This document shows positions 16,195 to 25,090 of a stretch of DNA of 64,000 bases, in pieces. The stretch is from positions 1 to 64,000 of the forward strand of contig NZ_QVIO01000010.1 of the NCBI RefSeq assembly GCF_003416895.1, given 5' to 3'. The DNA is from Duganella sp. BJB476. GTDB lineage: Bacteria; Pseudomonadota; Gammaproteobacteria; Burkholderiales; Burkholderiaceae_D. The notes beneath the pieces are model-generated. The model searched no databases. It was not told where the DNA came from and worked only from the letters and a program-made list of their open reading frames with translations. How positions within the stretch are numbered: position 1 is the stretch's first letter; each line of letters begins with the position of its first letter. Made by a program: the position numbers and the translations under genes.

Positions 16195-16647
16195 ATGTCC
16201 CAAGAGAGAACACCCCTGCACGAAGTCGCCACCTACAGCAAGGACACGCCGGTCGGCTGTCCCGATGTCAACGGGCGCGCCGCCGTGTTCGTGCCGACCG
16301 CGCTGTTTGACGTGAACAGCTCCACCACCATCCGCAAAGGCGCCGGCATCGTCGGCTACGGCAACCCGGATGGCTCGTTGACCGTCTACTTCGAAGCCAA
16401 CCGCTTCGACGAGAGCAGCCTGCACAAGTGGGAAAACAAGGCCCGCAAGGCCTACGACCGCATGGTCGCCGGCGCGCCGACCGTGTCCAAGGCCAAGATG
16501 GACCCGAAGATGGTCGAGCAGATCGGTTACATCGATGGCACCGGCATCCAGCTCAAGCTGCCGGAACAATTGCAACACTGGCTGCAAGCGTCGAACGCCA
16601 TGGACACCGCGCCGACCGACGACTTCATCGTCTGGAAGACCAAGTAA
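16195..16647 (+). CDS. Conserved-looking hypothetical protein, 150 aa
   Basis: A soluble protein with no signal peptide or membrane helix and no family I can name. It reads as well-formed coding sequence with high GC and third-position bias like its neighbours. Notable stretches are GCPDVNGRAAVFVPTALFDV and YGNPDGSLTVYFEANRF, consistent with a compact beta-rich fold, and an amphipathic C-terminal helix (QLKLPEQLQHWLQAS). I prefer the ATG at 16195; a frame extending to 16159 adds 12 residues without a better ribosome site. It is divergent from the channel gene and precedes the structured leader of the small peptide. Confidence 0.75.
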   Translation: MSQERTPLHEVATYSKDTPVGCPDVNGRAAVFVPTALFDVNSSTTIRKGAGIVGYGNPDGSLTVYFEANRFDESSLHKWENKARKAYDRMVAGAPTVSKAKMDPKMVEQIGYIDGTGIQLKLPEQLQHWLQASNAMDTAPTDDFIVWKTK

Positions 16648-16693
16648 AAAGTTAGCATAAAGATAGAGACGGGCAGTAGTCCTACAAAACGTC

Positions 16694-16770
16694 GGACATT
16701 CGGCTGATGTCCATCCTACAACTCCCGGGGTATTCTGGACTTACTGTAAGTCCAACCCAACTCGGGAGTT
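16694..16770 (+). promoter_or_regulatory. Structured leader that buries the next gene's ribosome site
   Basis: A first hairpin is GGACAT/ATGTCC (16694-16712). A second, nested hairpin spans 16720-16770. Its outer stem pairs AACTCCCG with CGGGAGTT, an inner stem pairs GGGT with ACCC, and the apex is the 17-base palindrome GGACTTACTGTAAGTCC (16737-16753). The outer right arm contains GGGAG, the Shine-Dalgarno site of the small gene at 16775, so folding should block translation. Confidence 0.6.
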
Positions 16771-16774
16771 TGTC

Positions 16775-16900
16775 ATGGCACGCTATCTCCATATCGCCTT
16801 CGGCGCGTTGTTGCTCAGCCTGGCCTGCGCATCGACCTACGTGTTGTGCTCGGAAAACGCCTTGCAAGACCAAACCATCTCGCTCTACCAGCTGCGCTAA
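16775..16900 (+). CDS. Small membrane or exported peptide, 41 aa
   Basis: This short frame starts MARYLHIAFGALLLSLACAS and ends LYQLR. The hydrophobic core (about residues 6-19) is either a signal peptide or a membrane anchor, followed by a short polar tail. The cysteine in SLAC is not a convincing lipobox because the -3 residue is Ser. GGGAG lies seven bases before the ATG, which supports real translation, and that site is sequestered in the hairpin described at 16694-16770. It ends four bases before the tssA stop, with which it is convergent. No family is recognised. Confidence 0.55.
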   Translation: MARYLHIAFGALLLSLACASTYVLCSENALQDQTISLYQLR

Positions 16901-16904
16901 ATCC

Positions 16905-18119
16905 TCACTCGCGCAAGCCCAGCATATTCACCAGGCGGTTCAAGTCCCCCTCTTCCCGGATAATCTCGGCCATCAGTTCCGGCAGCGGCATGCGCCCCCA
17001 GTTGACGGCGCGCCGCAGCAGGTAGGGCGTCGGGCTGTGCGGCTCCACCAGGCTCAGATAATCGGCGATCGCGCCCAGCGCGGCGTAGGCCTCGTCGCGG
17101 TTCTTCCAGCCTGACAAGGCCACCGGCGGCAACGCCAGGGCCGTTGCCATGCCGTTCCCTTCCTCGCCGCCTTGCGGCTGTTCCGGCGTCGTCATTTCTT
17201 CTTCCTTTTGCTCGGGGACCAGTTGCTGCAGCACGCGCTCCACCGCCACCAGCGTTCCCTTCAGTTTAGACAGATTCGGCGCCTGCGCGCCCAGTTGCAG
17301 GTCGACAAAAACCAGCATGGTTTCCAGGCAGTTCAGGCAGCGATGCAGCACTTGCTGGCGGATCGCCAGCTCGCGCCCCAGCCGCTGATGGGCGTAAGCG
17401 ATCACTTCGATGCGGGTCAGCGGCGCCTCGCCATCGGCGTTGGCGTGGGTCTCGCCCGGCAGGCCGGCCAGCTCGCGCGCCGTCATGCGCTCCCAGTCGG
17501 ACAGGCTCTGCGCCGGCGGCTTGCGGCTGTTGATTTTCAGGATGGGCACGTGCACCCGCACCGTCGCCGCCAGCGATTCGTTGAGCCACTCCAGCGGCGC
17601 GATGCGGGCGTCGGCGTCGCCGTCCTGGATGGCCGGATGCAGGCTGTCCCAGAACTGACGCAGCAGCCGGTCCACCAGGCTCAGGCCGCGATACAGGCCG
17701 TCGATGCCGTACTGCCGGGTCCACGCCTCCAGCAGCCAGGCGGCGATCTGCAAGTCCTTGGAGCGGCTGCCCAGCATGGTCTTGCAGCGCGCCTCGATCA
17801 GCGGCCAGTCGGCCTTCTTCAGCGGCCGCTCCCACTGCCCCATCGGCAGGCTGGGGTCGTCCTCCTCGCGCGCCAGCCGGATCTCGGTAAAGATCGGATC
17901 GTAGCGCAGCGGCGGACCGCTGGGCTGGTCGGCGGCTATGGGCTTGAGCAACTGTTCCAGCTCCTCCTGGTGTTCCTTGCTCATCAGGGAGAGCGGTATC
18001 GGCAGGCTGGGTGCGTTCATAGGGGCTGTCGGGGTCTCGATACTGGGTGTACGGTCATCGGAAATCAAGTGGCGCGCCTTGTCGACCAGGTTGAGCAGAT
18101 TGTCTCTGATAGTCGCCAT
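16905..18119 (-). CDS. tssA: T6SS protein TssA
   Basis: Baseplate and sheath-assembly cap protein of the type VI secretion system. Its 404 residues contain the ImpA N-terminal domain (about 60-190), seen in SGPPLRYDPIFTEIRLAREE, then KKADWPLIEARCKTMLGSRS and AAWLLEAWTRQYG. An intermediate helical region follows, and the C-terminus contains GWKNRDEAYAALGAIADYL and PHSPTPYLLRRAVNWG, typical of the type that ends in a short helical domain. It is the last gene of the 24-kb T6SS operon and starts 12 bases after the formyltransferase stop. Confidence 0.95.
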   Translation of the reverse strand: MATIRDNLLNLVDKARHLISDDRTPSIETPTAPMNAPSLPIPLSLMSKEHQEELEQLLKPIAADQPSGPPLRYDPIFTEIRLAREEDDPSLPMGQWERPLKKADWPLIEARCKTMLGSRSKDLQIAAWLLEAWTRQYGIDGLYRGLSLVDRLLRQFWDSLHPAIQDGDADARIAPLEWLNESLAATVRVHVPILKINSRKPPAQSLSDWERMTARELAGLPGETHANADGEAPLTRIEVIAYAHQRLGRELAIRQQVLHRCLNCLETMLVFVDLQLGAQAPNLSKLKGTLVAVERVLQQLVPEQKEEEMTTPEQPQGGEEGNGMATALALPPVALSGWKNRDEAYAALGAIADYLSLVEPHSPTPYLLRRAVNWGRMPLPELMAEIIREEGDLNRLVNMLGLRE

Positions 18120-18131
18120 GCGCCGTTCCGC

Positions 18132-18767
18132 CTACGGTAGCATCTTGCCGAGCTGACGCGCAAAAAACTTGGCCGCCAGCGGCGAAGTCAGCTTGTGCAA
18201 GTCCACCACCGTGGCGCCGGTCGGCACATAAATCTTCTCCGACAGCGCCAGCAGCCGCCCGGTGTCGAAGCCGTCGTCGATCTCATGCATGGCGATCAGC
18301 ACGTGGTCGGAGCCGTTGTCCAGCAGCGCCTGGAAGGGATTGGGGCCGGCGTAGTGCGACGGCCAGCCGTCGTCGATGCAGGGATGCAGGTTGTAGAAGC
18401 CCAGCTTGGGCCACTCGAACAGGCGGGCGTCGATGCGCTGGCCGAAGGTGGCGGTGATGCACAGGTCCGGCTGCCACTGGTCCTCGTACAGCCGGTAGAA
18501 CTCGTCCGTCTTGACGCGCCCCTTGTACGGCACGATGCCGTGCGACAGCGCCAGCCGCTCCACCATCACCTCCTCGGCCGGCGTGTGCGGATAGGCCCAC
18601 ACCCGGCGCCCACGGCTGACGTGGTCCGAGCCGACGTCGTCGGTGGCCACGCCGACCACCCGCACGCGCTGCGCCAGCGGCCCCTTGAGCAGTTCGCTCA
18701 GCACGTGGAAGCCGCGATGGAAGCTGCCGAACATGGCAATACGCACGAGAGGTGGCAAGGATGACAT
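18132..18767 (-). CDS. Formyltransferase-family protein inside the T6SS operon
   Basis: A 211-residue protein with the formyltransferase N-terminal fold. It begins with a Rossmann strand (VRIAMFGSFHRGFHVLSELL). The catalytic Asn and His appear in FYNLHPCIDDGWPSHY, and the Asp in HEIDDGFDTGRLL. These match the N-H-D triad of methionyl-tRNA and sugar formyltransferases that use 10-formyltetrahydrofolate. The C-terminal substrate-binding domain of methionyl-tRNA formyltransferase is missing, so a small-molecule amine or amino sugar is a more likely acceptor. It lies between tssM and tssA, 12 bases before tssA and 24 after tssM, so it is co-expressed with the secretion machine. Its role there is unknown. 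It could modify an effector, a peptidoglycan or surface sugar, or be a toxin-related enzyme. Confidence 0.85.
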   Translation of the reverse strand: MSSLPPLVRIAMFGSFHRGFHVLSELLKGPLAQRVRVVGVATDDVGSDHVSRGRRVWAYPHTPAEEVMVERLALSHGIVPYKGRVKTDEFYRLYEDQWQPDLCITATFGQRIDARLFEWPKLGFYNLHPCIDDGWPSHYAGPNPFQALLDNGSDHVLIAMHEIDDGFDTGRLLALSEKIYVPTGATVVDLHKLTSPLAAKFFARQLGKMLP

Positions 18768-18791
18768 GGCAAAACCTCAGTAAAACCCGGC

Positions 18792-21700
18792 CTACCACGC
18801 CGGCGCCTTGACGGGAAACACCGGCGGCCACACCAGCGGCGCGCGCTTGCCGGCCGCGCTCACGGTCAGCCGCACATACACCTTGGCGCGGCTGTCGCGG
18901 GTGGCGATGCGGCCGTCGCCGACCGCGCTCATCGGAAACTCAAACTTGAGCAGCTGCGAGCGTGCGCCCGACGCCGGCGCCGCTTCGGCCTCGCGGTAGG
19001 CCGACACCAGGCTGAACAACGCCCACGGATCGTCGAAGCGGTAGCTGACGGTGCGCTCGTCGACCGTCATGCCGGGATGGCCGGCCTCGGCCTTGGGCAC
19101 CACCGGGCCGTCCTGCGCCACCCGCAAGGTCAGCACCACCGGCAGCCCCGGCTCCCAGCGCAGCGGCCGCGGCGCGTCGCGCTGGTGCACGGTCTGGCCG
19201 CCGATCGCCAGCGACCAGTCGATGATCTTGTTGCCCTCGCTTTCGACGGCGGTGTTGGCGCGGAATTCCACCATCACGTCCAGGCCGGCTGCCTGGCCCT
19301 CCTCGGCCGGGTACAGCGGCGCCAGGAATTCGCGCACCTTCTGCATCTGGTCGTCGACCTTGCGCACCGTGCTGGCCGGCGACGGCCGCGTGGCGTCGCG
19401 GTCCGACGCCAGCGCCAGCACATGGGCCTGGTCGAACAGCTTGAGCACCGCGCCCACTTCCTCGACATCGGCCGGCACCCGTTCGCCCGGCGCGCCCTTG
19501 CCGCCGGCATCGGCCGTCAGCGCGCGGAACGGCGCGCGGCTGGCCAGGCTGGCGTTGAAGGCGTCGGCGAAGCGGGTCCAGGTGTCCTGGTAGCGGGTCT
19601 GCGTCAGGTCGCGGCAGCGCATGTACAGCCCCATCTGCAAACCCTGCATGCGCTCGGAGAACAGGTCGCCGGCGCGGCGCTGGGCCGCGCGCGCCGACAG
19701 CTTGTCGAGGCAGTTGTCGATGCTCAGGTCGGCCGCACCGGACAGGATGAACTGCTCCAGCGTGGTCAGGCTGCTGCTCGGGCTCTTCAGCTTGTAGCGG
19801 CCCAGGTCGGCCACCGTGGCCTGCCAGCGCAGCACCGACGGATTATTGGCGGCGGCGCCGCCCAGTTGCAGCAGCAGCGCTTCCGCGCTCTTGCCGGCGG
19901 CTTCGATGAAGCCGATCTGCTGCCCCACGTAAGCGTGCAGTCCGCCCACGTCCGACGCGCCGAAGGCGTCCACCAGCGGCCCCTTGGCGCCGTTCCAGGA
20001 GTGGAAGGCGCGGTCGCGCGGCGTGAACAGGTCGGCGCGGGTCAGCGTATCGTCCAGCTGTTGCAGGCGGCTCAGCGCGTCCTGCGTCAGCACGCCGGAC
20101 AGATGCTCGGCCACGCCGGCGCCGCCGTTCTCCTGCAGCCAGGCGCGCACCCGCAAGGCCTTCGCATGGTCGGCTTCGTTGATCGGGGCCGGCGTGTCGC
20201 GCGCCGAGACCAGGTAGGCCTGGGCCAGGATGTCGCGCGCGGTGTCGGCCAGCGCGGCGTCGGCCAGGCGGCCGGCCGGTCCCTGCAGCATGATCGGGAA
20301 CTTCGGCAGGAACTCGGCCTGCACCCGCTTGCGCGCGTCCGCCAGCGCCAGCACCTGGTCCAGCCGCGCGCCGTCCCAGCTGACGGTGGAGCCGGCCGCC
20401 ATTTCCGGCAGGCGGCTGACGTGGCTGGACTTCATGAACGGCAGCGACAGCAGGCCGTTGAGCGCGTCCAGCAGCGCCCTGCGGTCGGGCGCGAAGGCCC
20501 ACGAGGACTTGGCGTCCAGCCATTCCAGTCCCGAGCTCAGCCCCTGCGCATGGCGTTCATCCGCCATCGGCGCGTCCCACTGCGCGCTGAACCAGCGGAA
20601 GCCGTCCTCGGTCTGGCTGCGCGCATTGTCGGCCGCGTCCTTGCCCAGCAGCGCAGCGCTTTCCACCTGTTGCAGCAGGTGCGCCCAGGCCGGGCCGAGG
20701 TCGAGTTTTTCGCCGCGCATCCATCCGCCCGTGCCCGTCAACAGATAGGCTTCCTGCGCGTGCAGCGCGTCGCGCAGCGCCAGCCAGGGCGCGACATTGA
20801 CCTCGGCTTTCGGGTCGCCCTGGTACAGCGCGGCCAGGCTGTCGTTGACGCCCTGTTCAGCCTTGAGCAAACCGTTGTTGAGGAACAGCCGGTTGGACAA
20901 GGCCTTGACGCCCAGCCCGAACGAACAGACCGCGGCTTCCTGCATCGGCTCGATCGCCAGCGTCGGCTTGGTCTTGGCCACCGTGCTGAACAGCGCGGCG
21001 GTGCGGCTCAGGTTGCCGTTCATCTCGCGGTTGAACAACACGTTCACCACCTGCGCCAGATCCTCGCCCGAGGGCGCCTCGGCGCCGGGCGACTTGAGCC
21101 GCATCATCGCCTGCACCGCCTGCTCGAGCTGCGTAACGCCCTCCACATACGCGCTCAGCGCGGCGTATTCCTGCGTGCTGGTCACGTCCAGCCCGCCGGC
21201 CACGCCGGGCTGCTTCATGCCCTTGGGCGCGGCGCACAGCCGGCCGATGATCAAGGTGCCCGAACTGGCGTCGAGCGGCTTGCCGGTCAGTTCGCTGACG
21301 CGGGTGTAGGCCGCGCGCAGCAGCGGGTCGAAGGCGGTTTCGGCGAAGCTCTTTTCCATGCGCCGCTGCACCTGGTCCTGCAAATCGTTGAACCATGGCC
21401 ACGAGCCCGGCATGAAGGCCGACCACAGGCGGGCATTGGAAATTTGCTCGATGCTGGCCAACGCCTCCAGCGCGCGCTGCTGGCTGCGCTGCGCATCCAC
21501 CACATGGTTGTTTTTCACCAGCTGGCTCATCCTGGTGTCGTGATTCAGCGCCTGCAGATTGCTCACCACCTCGGCGCCCAGCCCGTGCAGGCGCAGCGTG
21601 GAAAACACCAGCCCCAGCACCCACACCACCGGCAGCGCGATGGCGCACCAGCGCGCCACCCGGTTCATCGCCGGACGGCGCATGCGATGCACCGACGAGG

Positions 21701-22943
21701 AGCGCACCAGTCCGGCCTCGGCAAAGATCTTGCGTTCGAAAATGTCGCGCAGGAAGGCCGGCACCGCGCTGTCCCGTCCCGCCCGGTATGCGGGCGCGTC
21801 CGCGGCCAGCGACGGCTCGGCCCAGTCGGGCAAGGCGGCGGTGGCCGACGCCGCCGCCGGCTCGACCGCCATGAAGCCGTCGTTGTCGGCCGCCGCCGGC
21901 GCGTGGCCTTCGCCCAGCAGCGCGGCCTCGTCGCTGCAATCGCCGGTCAGATAGATGCCGCGCAGCAGGAACGGTTCGTGGTAGGCGCTGGGCCGCATCA
22001 GTTCTTCGGCGAACATTTTCAGGCCGGCGCGCAGGCGCTCGACCTGGTTGGGCAGCAGGAAATATTCGCTGCTGTCCGAGTCCGACGGCTCCAGCGCGCA
22101 CAGCTCGGCGCAGCTGTCGGACAGTGTGCGGCCGATCTCGTTCATCGCGGTGTCGATCCACTGCGCCTGGAACGGCGCGACCAGCTCGTGCGGCGACGAC
22201 CAGCCCAGCATCGAACGGCGCAGCGGCTCCGGCAAGGCGGCCGCGAAGCGGGCGAAGCCGGGGATGGTTTCGCAATCGCTGATCGCCAGGTAGATCGGGA
22301 AGCGCAGCGCCAGCCGGTTCTGCGCCAGCCACAGGCGGCGGTGGATGGCCTTGGCGCGCGCGGCCAGGTCCAGCTGGCCGGCGCCCTCGACATCGAGCAG
22401 CACGCTGGCCGGCAGCGCCACCACGATGGAATCGAACGGCCGGTCCGGACGGTAGTTGCGGCACAGGCCGAGGAAATCGTCCCAGGTGGTGTTGGCCATG
22501 GCGCTGGCGTCGGAGGCGTCGGCGTCGGGCGTGCCCAGCGAGTCCGAGTGCAGCTGCACCGCGATGCCCTGGTCGAAGAAGTTCCAGTTGATGCCCTGGG
22601 CGCCGGCGGTCAGCGTGCTGTCCGCGCTGAGCGCGCTTTGCAGGCCCGACTGCAGCAGCGGCAGTTCGCGCCCGGCGCCGCCCTCGTTGAGCACCAGCGT
22701 CCACGCCAGGTTGTAGCGTTCCGAGCGGGCAGCGATGTTGTTTTCGATCAGCTCGACCGCCACGCGGAACGATTGCTTGAGCGAGTCGGCGCTGATCTGG
22801 CGCGGCTTCTGGTCGGCCGGCTTGTCGGCTTTTTCCGCGCCCTTCATCGCCGCCCAGATGACGATGGCGAACAGCAGCATGACGAGCAGCGTCAGCACCA
22901 GCAAGGTGGCTATGGCCGTGTTATCTGACAAGAAGTTCAACAC
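18792..22943 (-). CDS. tssM: T6SS membrane complex protein TssM (IcmF)
   Basis: Large inner-membrane protein (1383 aa) that joins TssL and TssJ to span the envelope. N-terminal helices (TAIATLLVLTLLVMLLFAIV) precede a cytoplasmic domain. A further helix near residue 440 (WCAIALPVVWVLGLVFSTL) leads to the long periplasmic part that ends in the C-terminal TssJ-binding region. The usual Walker A in the cytoplasmic domain is degenerate here (NEGGAGRELPLL in place of GxxGxGKT), so nucleotide hydrolysis by TssM is doubtful. It lies 25 bases after tssL. Confidence 0.95.
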   Translation of the reverse strand: MLNFLSDNTAIATLLVLTLLVMLLFAIVIWAAMKGAEKADKPADQKPRQISADSLKQSFRVAVELIENNIAARSERYNLAWTLVLNEGGAGRELPLLQSGLQSALSADSTLTAGAQGINWNFFDQGIAVQLHSDSLGTPDADASDASAMANTTWDDFLGLCRNYRPDRPFDSIVVALPASVLLDVEGAGQLDLAARAKAIHRRLWLAQNRLALRFPIYLAISDCETIPGFARFAAALPEPLRRSMLGWSSPHELVAPFQAQWIDTAMNEIGRTLSDSCAELCALEPSDSDSSEYFLLPNQVERLRAGLKMFAEELMRPSAYHEPFLLRGIYLTGDCSDEAALLGEGHAPAAADNDGFMAVEPAAASATAALPDWAEPSLAADAPAYRAGRDSAVPAFLRDIFERKIFAEAGLVRSSSVHRMRRPAMNRVARWCAIALPVVWVLGLVFSTLRLHGLGAEVVSNLQALNHDTRMSQLVKNNHVVDAQRSQQRALEALASIEQISNARLWSAFMPGSWPWFNDLQDQVQRRMEKSFAETAFDPLLRAAYTRVSELTGKPLDASSGTLIIGRLCAAPKGMKQPGVAGGLDVTSTQEYAALSAYVEGVTQLEQAVQAMMRLKSPGAEAPSGEDLAQVVNVLFNREMNGNLSRTAALFSTVAKTKPTLAIEPMQEAAVCSFGLGVKALSNRLFLNNGLLKAEQGVNDSLAALYQGDPKAEVNVAPWLALRDALHAQEAYLLTGTGGWMRGEKLDLGPAWAHLLQQVESAALLGKDAADNARSQTEDGFRWFSAQWDAPMADERHAQGLSSGLEWLDAKSSWAFAPDRRALLDALNGLLSLPFMKSSHVSRLPEMAAGSTVSWDGARLDQVLALADARKRVQAEFLPKFPIMLQGPAGRLADAALADTARDILAQAYLVSARDTPAPINEADHAKALRVRAWLQENGGAGVAEHLSGVLTQDALSRLQQLDDTLTRADLFTPRDRAFHSWNGAKGPLVDAFGASDVGGLHAYVGQQIGFIEAAGKSAEALLLQLGGAAANNPSVLRWQATVADLGRYKLKSPSSSLTTLEQFILSGAADLSIDNCLDKLSARAAQRRAGDLFSERMQGLQMGLYMRCRDLTQTRYQDTWTRFADAFNASLASRAPFRALTADAGGKGAPGERVPADVEEVGAVLKLFDQAHVLALASDRDATRPSPASTVRKVDDQMQKVREFLAPLYPAEEGQAAGLDVMVEFRANTAVESEGNKIIDWSLAIGGQTVHQRDAPRPLRWEPGLPVVLTLRVAQDGPVVPKAEAGHPGMTVDERTVSYRFDDPWALFSLVSAYREAEAAPASGARSQLLKFEFPMSAVGDGRIATRDSRAKVYVRLTVSAAGKRAPLVWPPVFPVKAPAW

Positions 22944-22968
22944 TATGCGCTCATCCCGTAAGGTTAGG

Positions 22969-23742
22969 TCACACGGTTGCCGACAGCGCGGCGCGCACCG
23001 GCCACGATTGCCACAACCACAGCAGTTCAGATAGTCCCAGCAGGATCAGCAGCGCCAGCACGAACATCAGCCCGCTGCGATTGAACTTGGGCAGGCGCCG
23101 CGCCGCCAGGTGCGACAGCGTGCTGGCATACGCCTGCTCGGACAGCGTGCGGTCGCGCCCCTGCAGGTCGGCCGGCCGCAGATACACAAACTGGAACAGC
23201 TCGCGCCGGTACTCGGCGATCTTGTCCTGCTTCTGGCCGCGATACCGGCCCTGGAAGCCCAGCGACAGCAAATACAGGTACAGCCGGCCGACGTTGCGGC
23301 GCGACGCTTCGCGCTCGCGCAGCAGCTGGTCCAGGTCGTCGAACACGCGCTCGCCGGCAAAGCTGGACTTGAACAGCGTGGTCTCGATCAGCACATGGCG
23401 CCAATGATTGCGCCCGGCCCATTCGGTGTTGAGCAGCACCTCGTCGGCCAGCGCCGCCTTCAGGAAGCGGCCCTGCGCCTCGGCCTCCATGCCGGCCTTG
23501 CCGACGATGCGGCGCGCCTCCAGCGACTGCAGCTCGATCAGCTGGCACAGCTGGCGGCTGAGCGCCTCGGCGGCCGACTTGGCCTCGCCCTCGCCCACCC
23601 GCGTGGCCGCCTGCGCCGAGCGCGACAGCACGTCGTAAAAATCGCGGAACTGCACCGAGGCCAGGTCCACGCCCTCGCTGGCGGCGCCGCTCCAGGCCGG
23701 CGCCGACGAGGCATTGCTTGCACTGTTAGATAGCATGCTCAC
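22969..23742 (-). CDS. tssL: T6SS protein TssL (DotU)
   Basis: Inner-membrane partner of TssM. The 257-residue protein has the DotU cytoplasmic domain (about 25-220), with FLKAALADEVLLNTEWAGR and LYLYLLSLGFQGRYRGQ as landmarks, and a single C-terminal membrane helix (LMFVLALLILLGLSELLWLW). There is no C-terminal OmpA-like peptidoglycan-binding extension, so cell-wall anchoring must come from another protein. The start at 23742 is five bases from the tssK stop; an ATG at 23736 is also possible. Confidence 0.95.
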   Translation of the reverse strand: MSMLSNSASNASSAPAWSGAASEGVDLASVQFRDFYDVLSRSAQAATRVGEGEAKSAAEALSRQLCQLIELQSLEARRIVGKAGMEAEAQGRFLKAALADEVLLNTEWAGRNHWRHVLIETTLFKSSFAGERVFDDLDQLLREREASRRNVGRLYLYLLSLGFQGRYRGQKQDKIAEYRRELFQFVYLRPADLQGRDRTLSEQAYASTLSHLAARRLPKFNRSGLMFVLALLILLGLSELLWLWQSWPVRAALSATV

Positions 23743-23746
23743 GGCA

Positions 23747-25072
23747 TCATCCCTTTATGAACAACACCACTTCCTGCGGGCGCTGCGCCAGCAGGCTTTC
23801 ATTGGCGTTGCTGATCAACAAAGCCTGATCGGCCACGATGAATTCGTCCGACACCTCCACGCTGAACAAGGTGTAGCCGGCGCTGGCGCGCAAGCCCAGC
23901 TCGGGCGCGGCGTCGATGCGGGTGCGCGCCGCGCCCAGCACGCGGCGGTCGGTCAGCGAAGTCCACACCGTCTGCGAGCCGACCACCGCGCCCGCCATCC
24001 ATTGCGTGGCCTCGCGGTCCGGCTGGCCGCGCAGGCCGATCACCAGCCGCGTGCCGATCCAGTCGGCCTGCATCGCCAGCGAGAACGCCTGGCCGTCGTA
24101 GCCGAACACGCAGGTCTTCCATTCCTGGCTGACCTCGCCCACCAGGTCGGTCAGCGCGCTCAGCACGGCGTCGAAGGCCGGGCCGCTGTCGGCGTGGTCG
24201 TAGGCCGGCGGCATGATGGGCACGGCGCCGGGACGCAAGGTCGCCAGCGGCCCCAGCTGCGCGCACAGCGCCAGGTACAGCGGCAGCGGATGCACGACCG
24301 GGCTGCGCAGCAAGGCTTCCAGCACCGGCAGGTTCAGGATCAAACTCGACAGGCGGGCCTTCTGCTCCAGCATATTGATGCGGTCCTCGGTGCGCGACGA
24401 CGGCTGCGCGGTCTGGCGCGCCAGAAACACCGCCTTGTTGCGCATGTGCGTGGCCAGCTGCTGCGCGCGCTGCAGCACGCTCGACGCGGCCGGCAGGTCC
24501 AGCAGCGCCGGCAGGTAGGCGCCGCGGTGCACGATCTCGTTGCCCTTGTTGAGCGTCATCAGCCGCAGCGCGGTGTAGGCGGCCGACGGCACCGGCCCGG
24601 CCGCCAGCGCCAGGTTGACCGCCATGCGCGGCACGTCGGCCGGCAGCGCCTGCGACACCTCGTCCTCCACCGTCGGGCTCTCGACGCCACGGAACATGGC
24701 AGGCTGGCCGGGCTGGCGCAGCGAGCGCGTGTTGCCCACCACCAGGTACACCGACAAGTCCTGCTGCGCCATCGCCTCCGCCCACGGCGCCAGGTCCAGC
24801 TCCAGCGGCAGGCCCTGCGCCAGCGCGCTGTCGTAGGTCACGGCCATGCCGTTGGGCAGGATCGCCTGCAGCTGCTGGATGCGCAGCAGGCCGGTGGTCA
24901 GCAGCGCCTCGTCGATGACGAGCTCGCGCACGCCCCAGCCGTAGGGATTGGTCGCCATCGACTGCCAGGCCAGCAACGCGTCGAGGCGCGCGCCCTCCTG
25001 CTGGAAGTGCTGTGGCGTCAGCAACATGCCTTCGTGCCACTGGATGCGATCTGAAAGTTGAGGTACGGTCAT
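23747..25072 (-). CDS. tssK: T6SS baseplate protein TssK
   Basis: Trimeric adaptor that links the cytoplasmic baseplate (TssF/TssG) to the membrane complex (TssL/TssM). The 441-residue length is usual. The family start is IQWHEGMLLTPQHFQQEGAR, the shoulder domain follows, and the C-terminal head ends SDEFIVADQALLISNANESL. It lies between tssJ and tssL in a tightly spaced J-K-L-M block, the conserved order for this part of T6SS loci. Confidence 0.96.
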   Translation of the reverse strand: MTVPQLSDRIQWHEGMLLTPQHFQQEGARLDALLAWQSMATNPYGWGVRELVIDEALLTTGLLRIQQLQAILPNGMAVTYDSALAQGLPLELDLAPWAEAMAQQDLSVYLVVGNTRSLRQPGQPAMFRGVESPTVEDEVSQALPADVPRMAVNLALAAGPVPSAAYTALRLMTLNKGNEIVHRGAYLPALLDLPAASSVLQRAQQLATHMRNKAVFLARQTAQPSSRTEDRINMLEQKARLSSLILNLPVLEALLRSPVVHPLPLYLALCAQLGPLATLRPGAVPIMPPAYDHADSGPAFDAVLSALTDLVGEVSQEWKTCVFGYDGQAFSLAMQADWIGTRLVIGLRGQPDREATQWMAGAVVGSQTVWTSLTDRRVLGAARTRIDAAPELGLRASAGYTLFSVEVSDEFIVADQALLISNANESLLAQRPQEVVLFIKG

Positions 25073-25090
25073 TGAGCGGCTTCCATAAAC

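Noticed and set aside
19077..22928. 1283-aa open frame opposite tssM
   Set aside because: High-GC antisense shadow: rich in Arg, His, Gln and Ala with no family motif, fully inside tssM.
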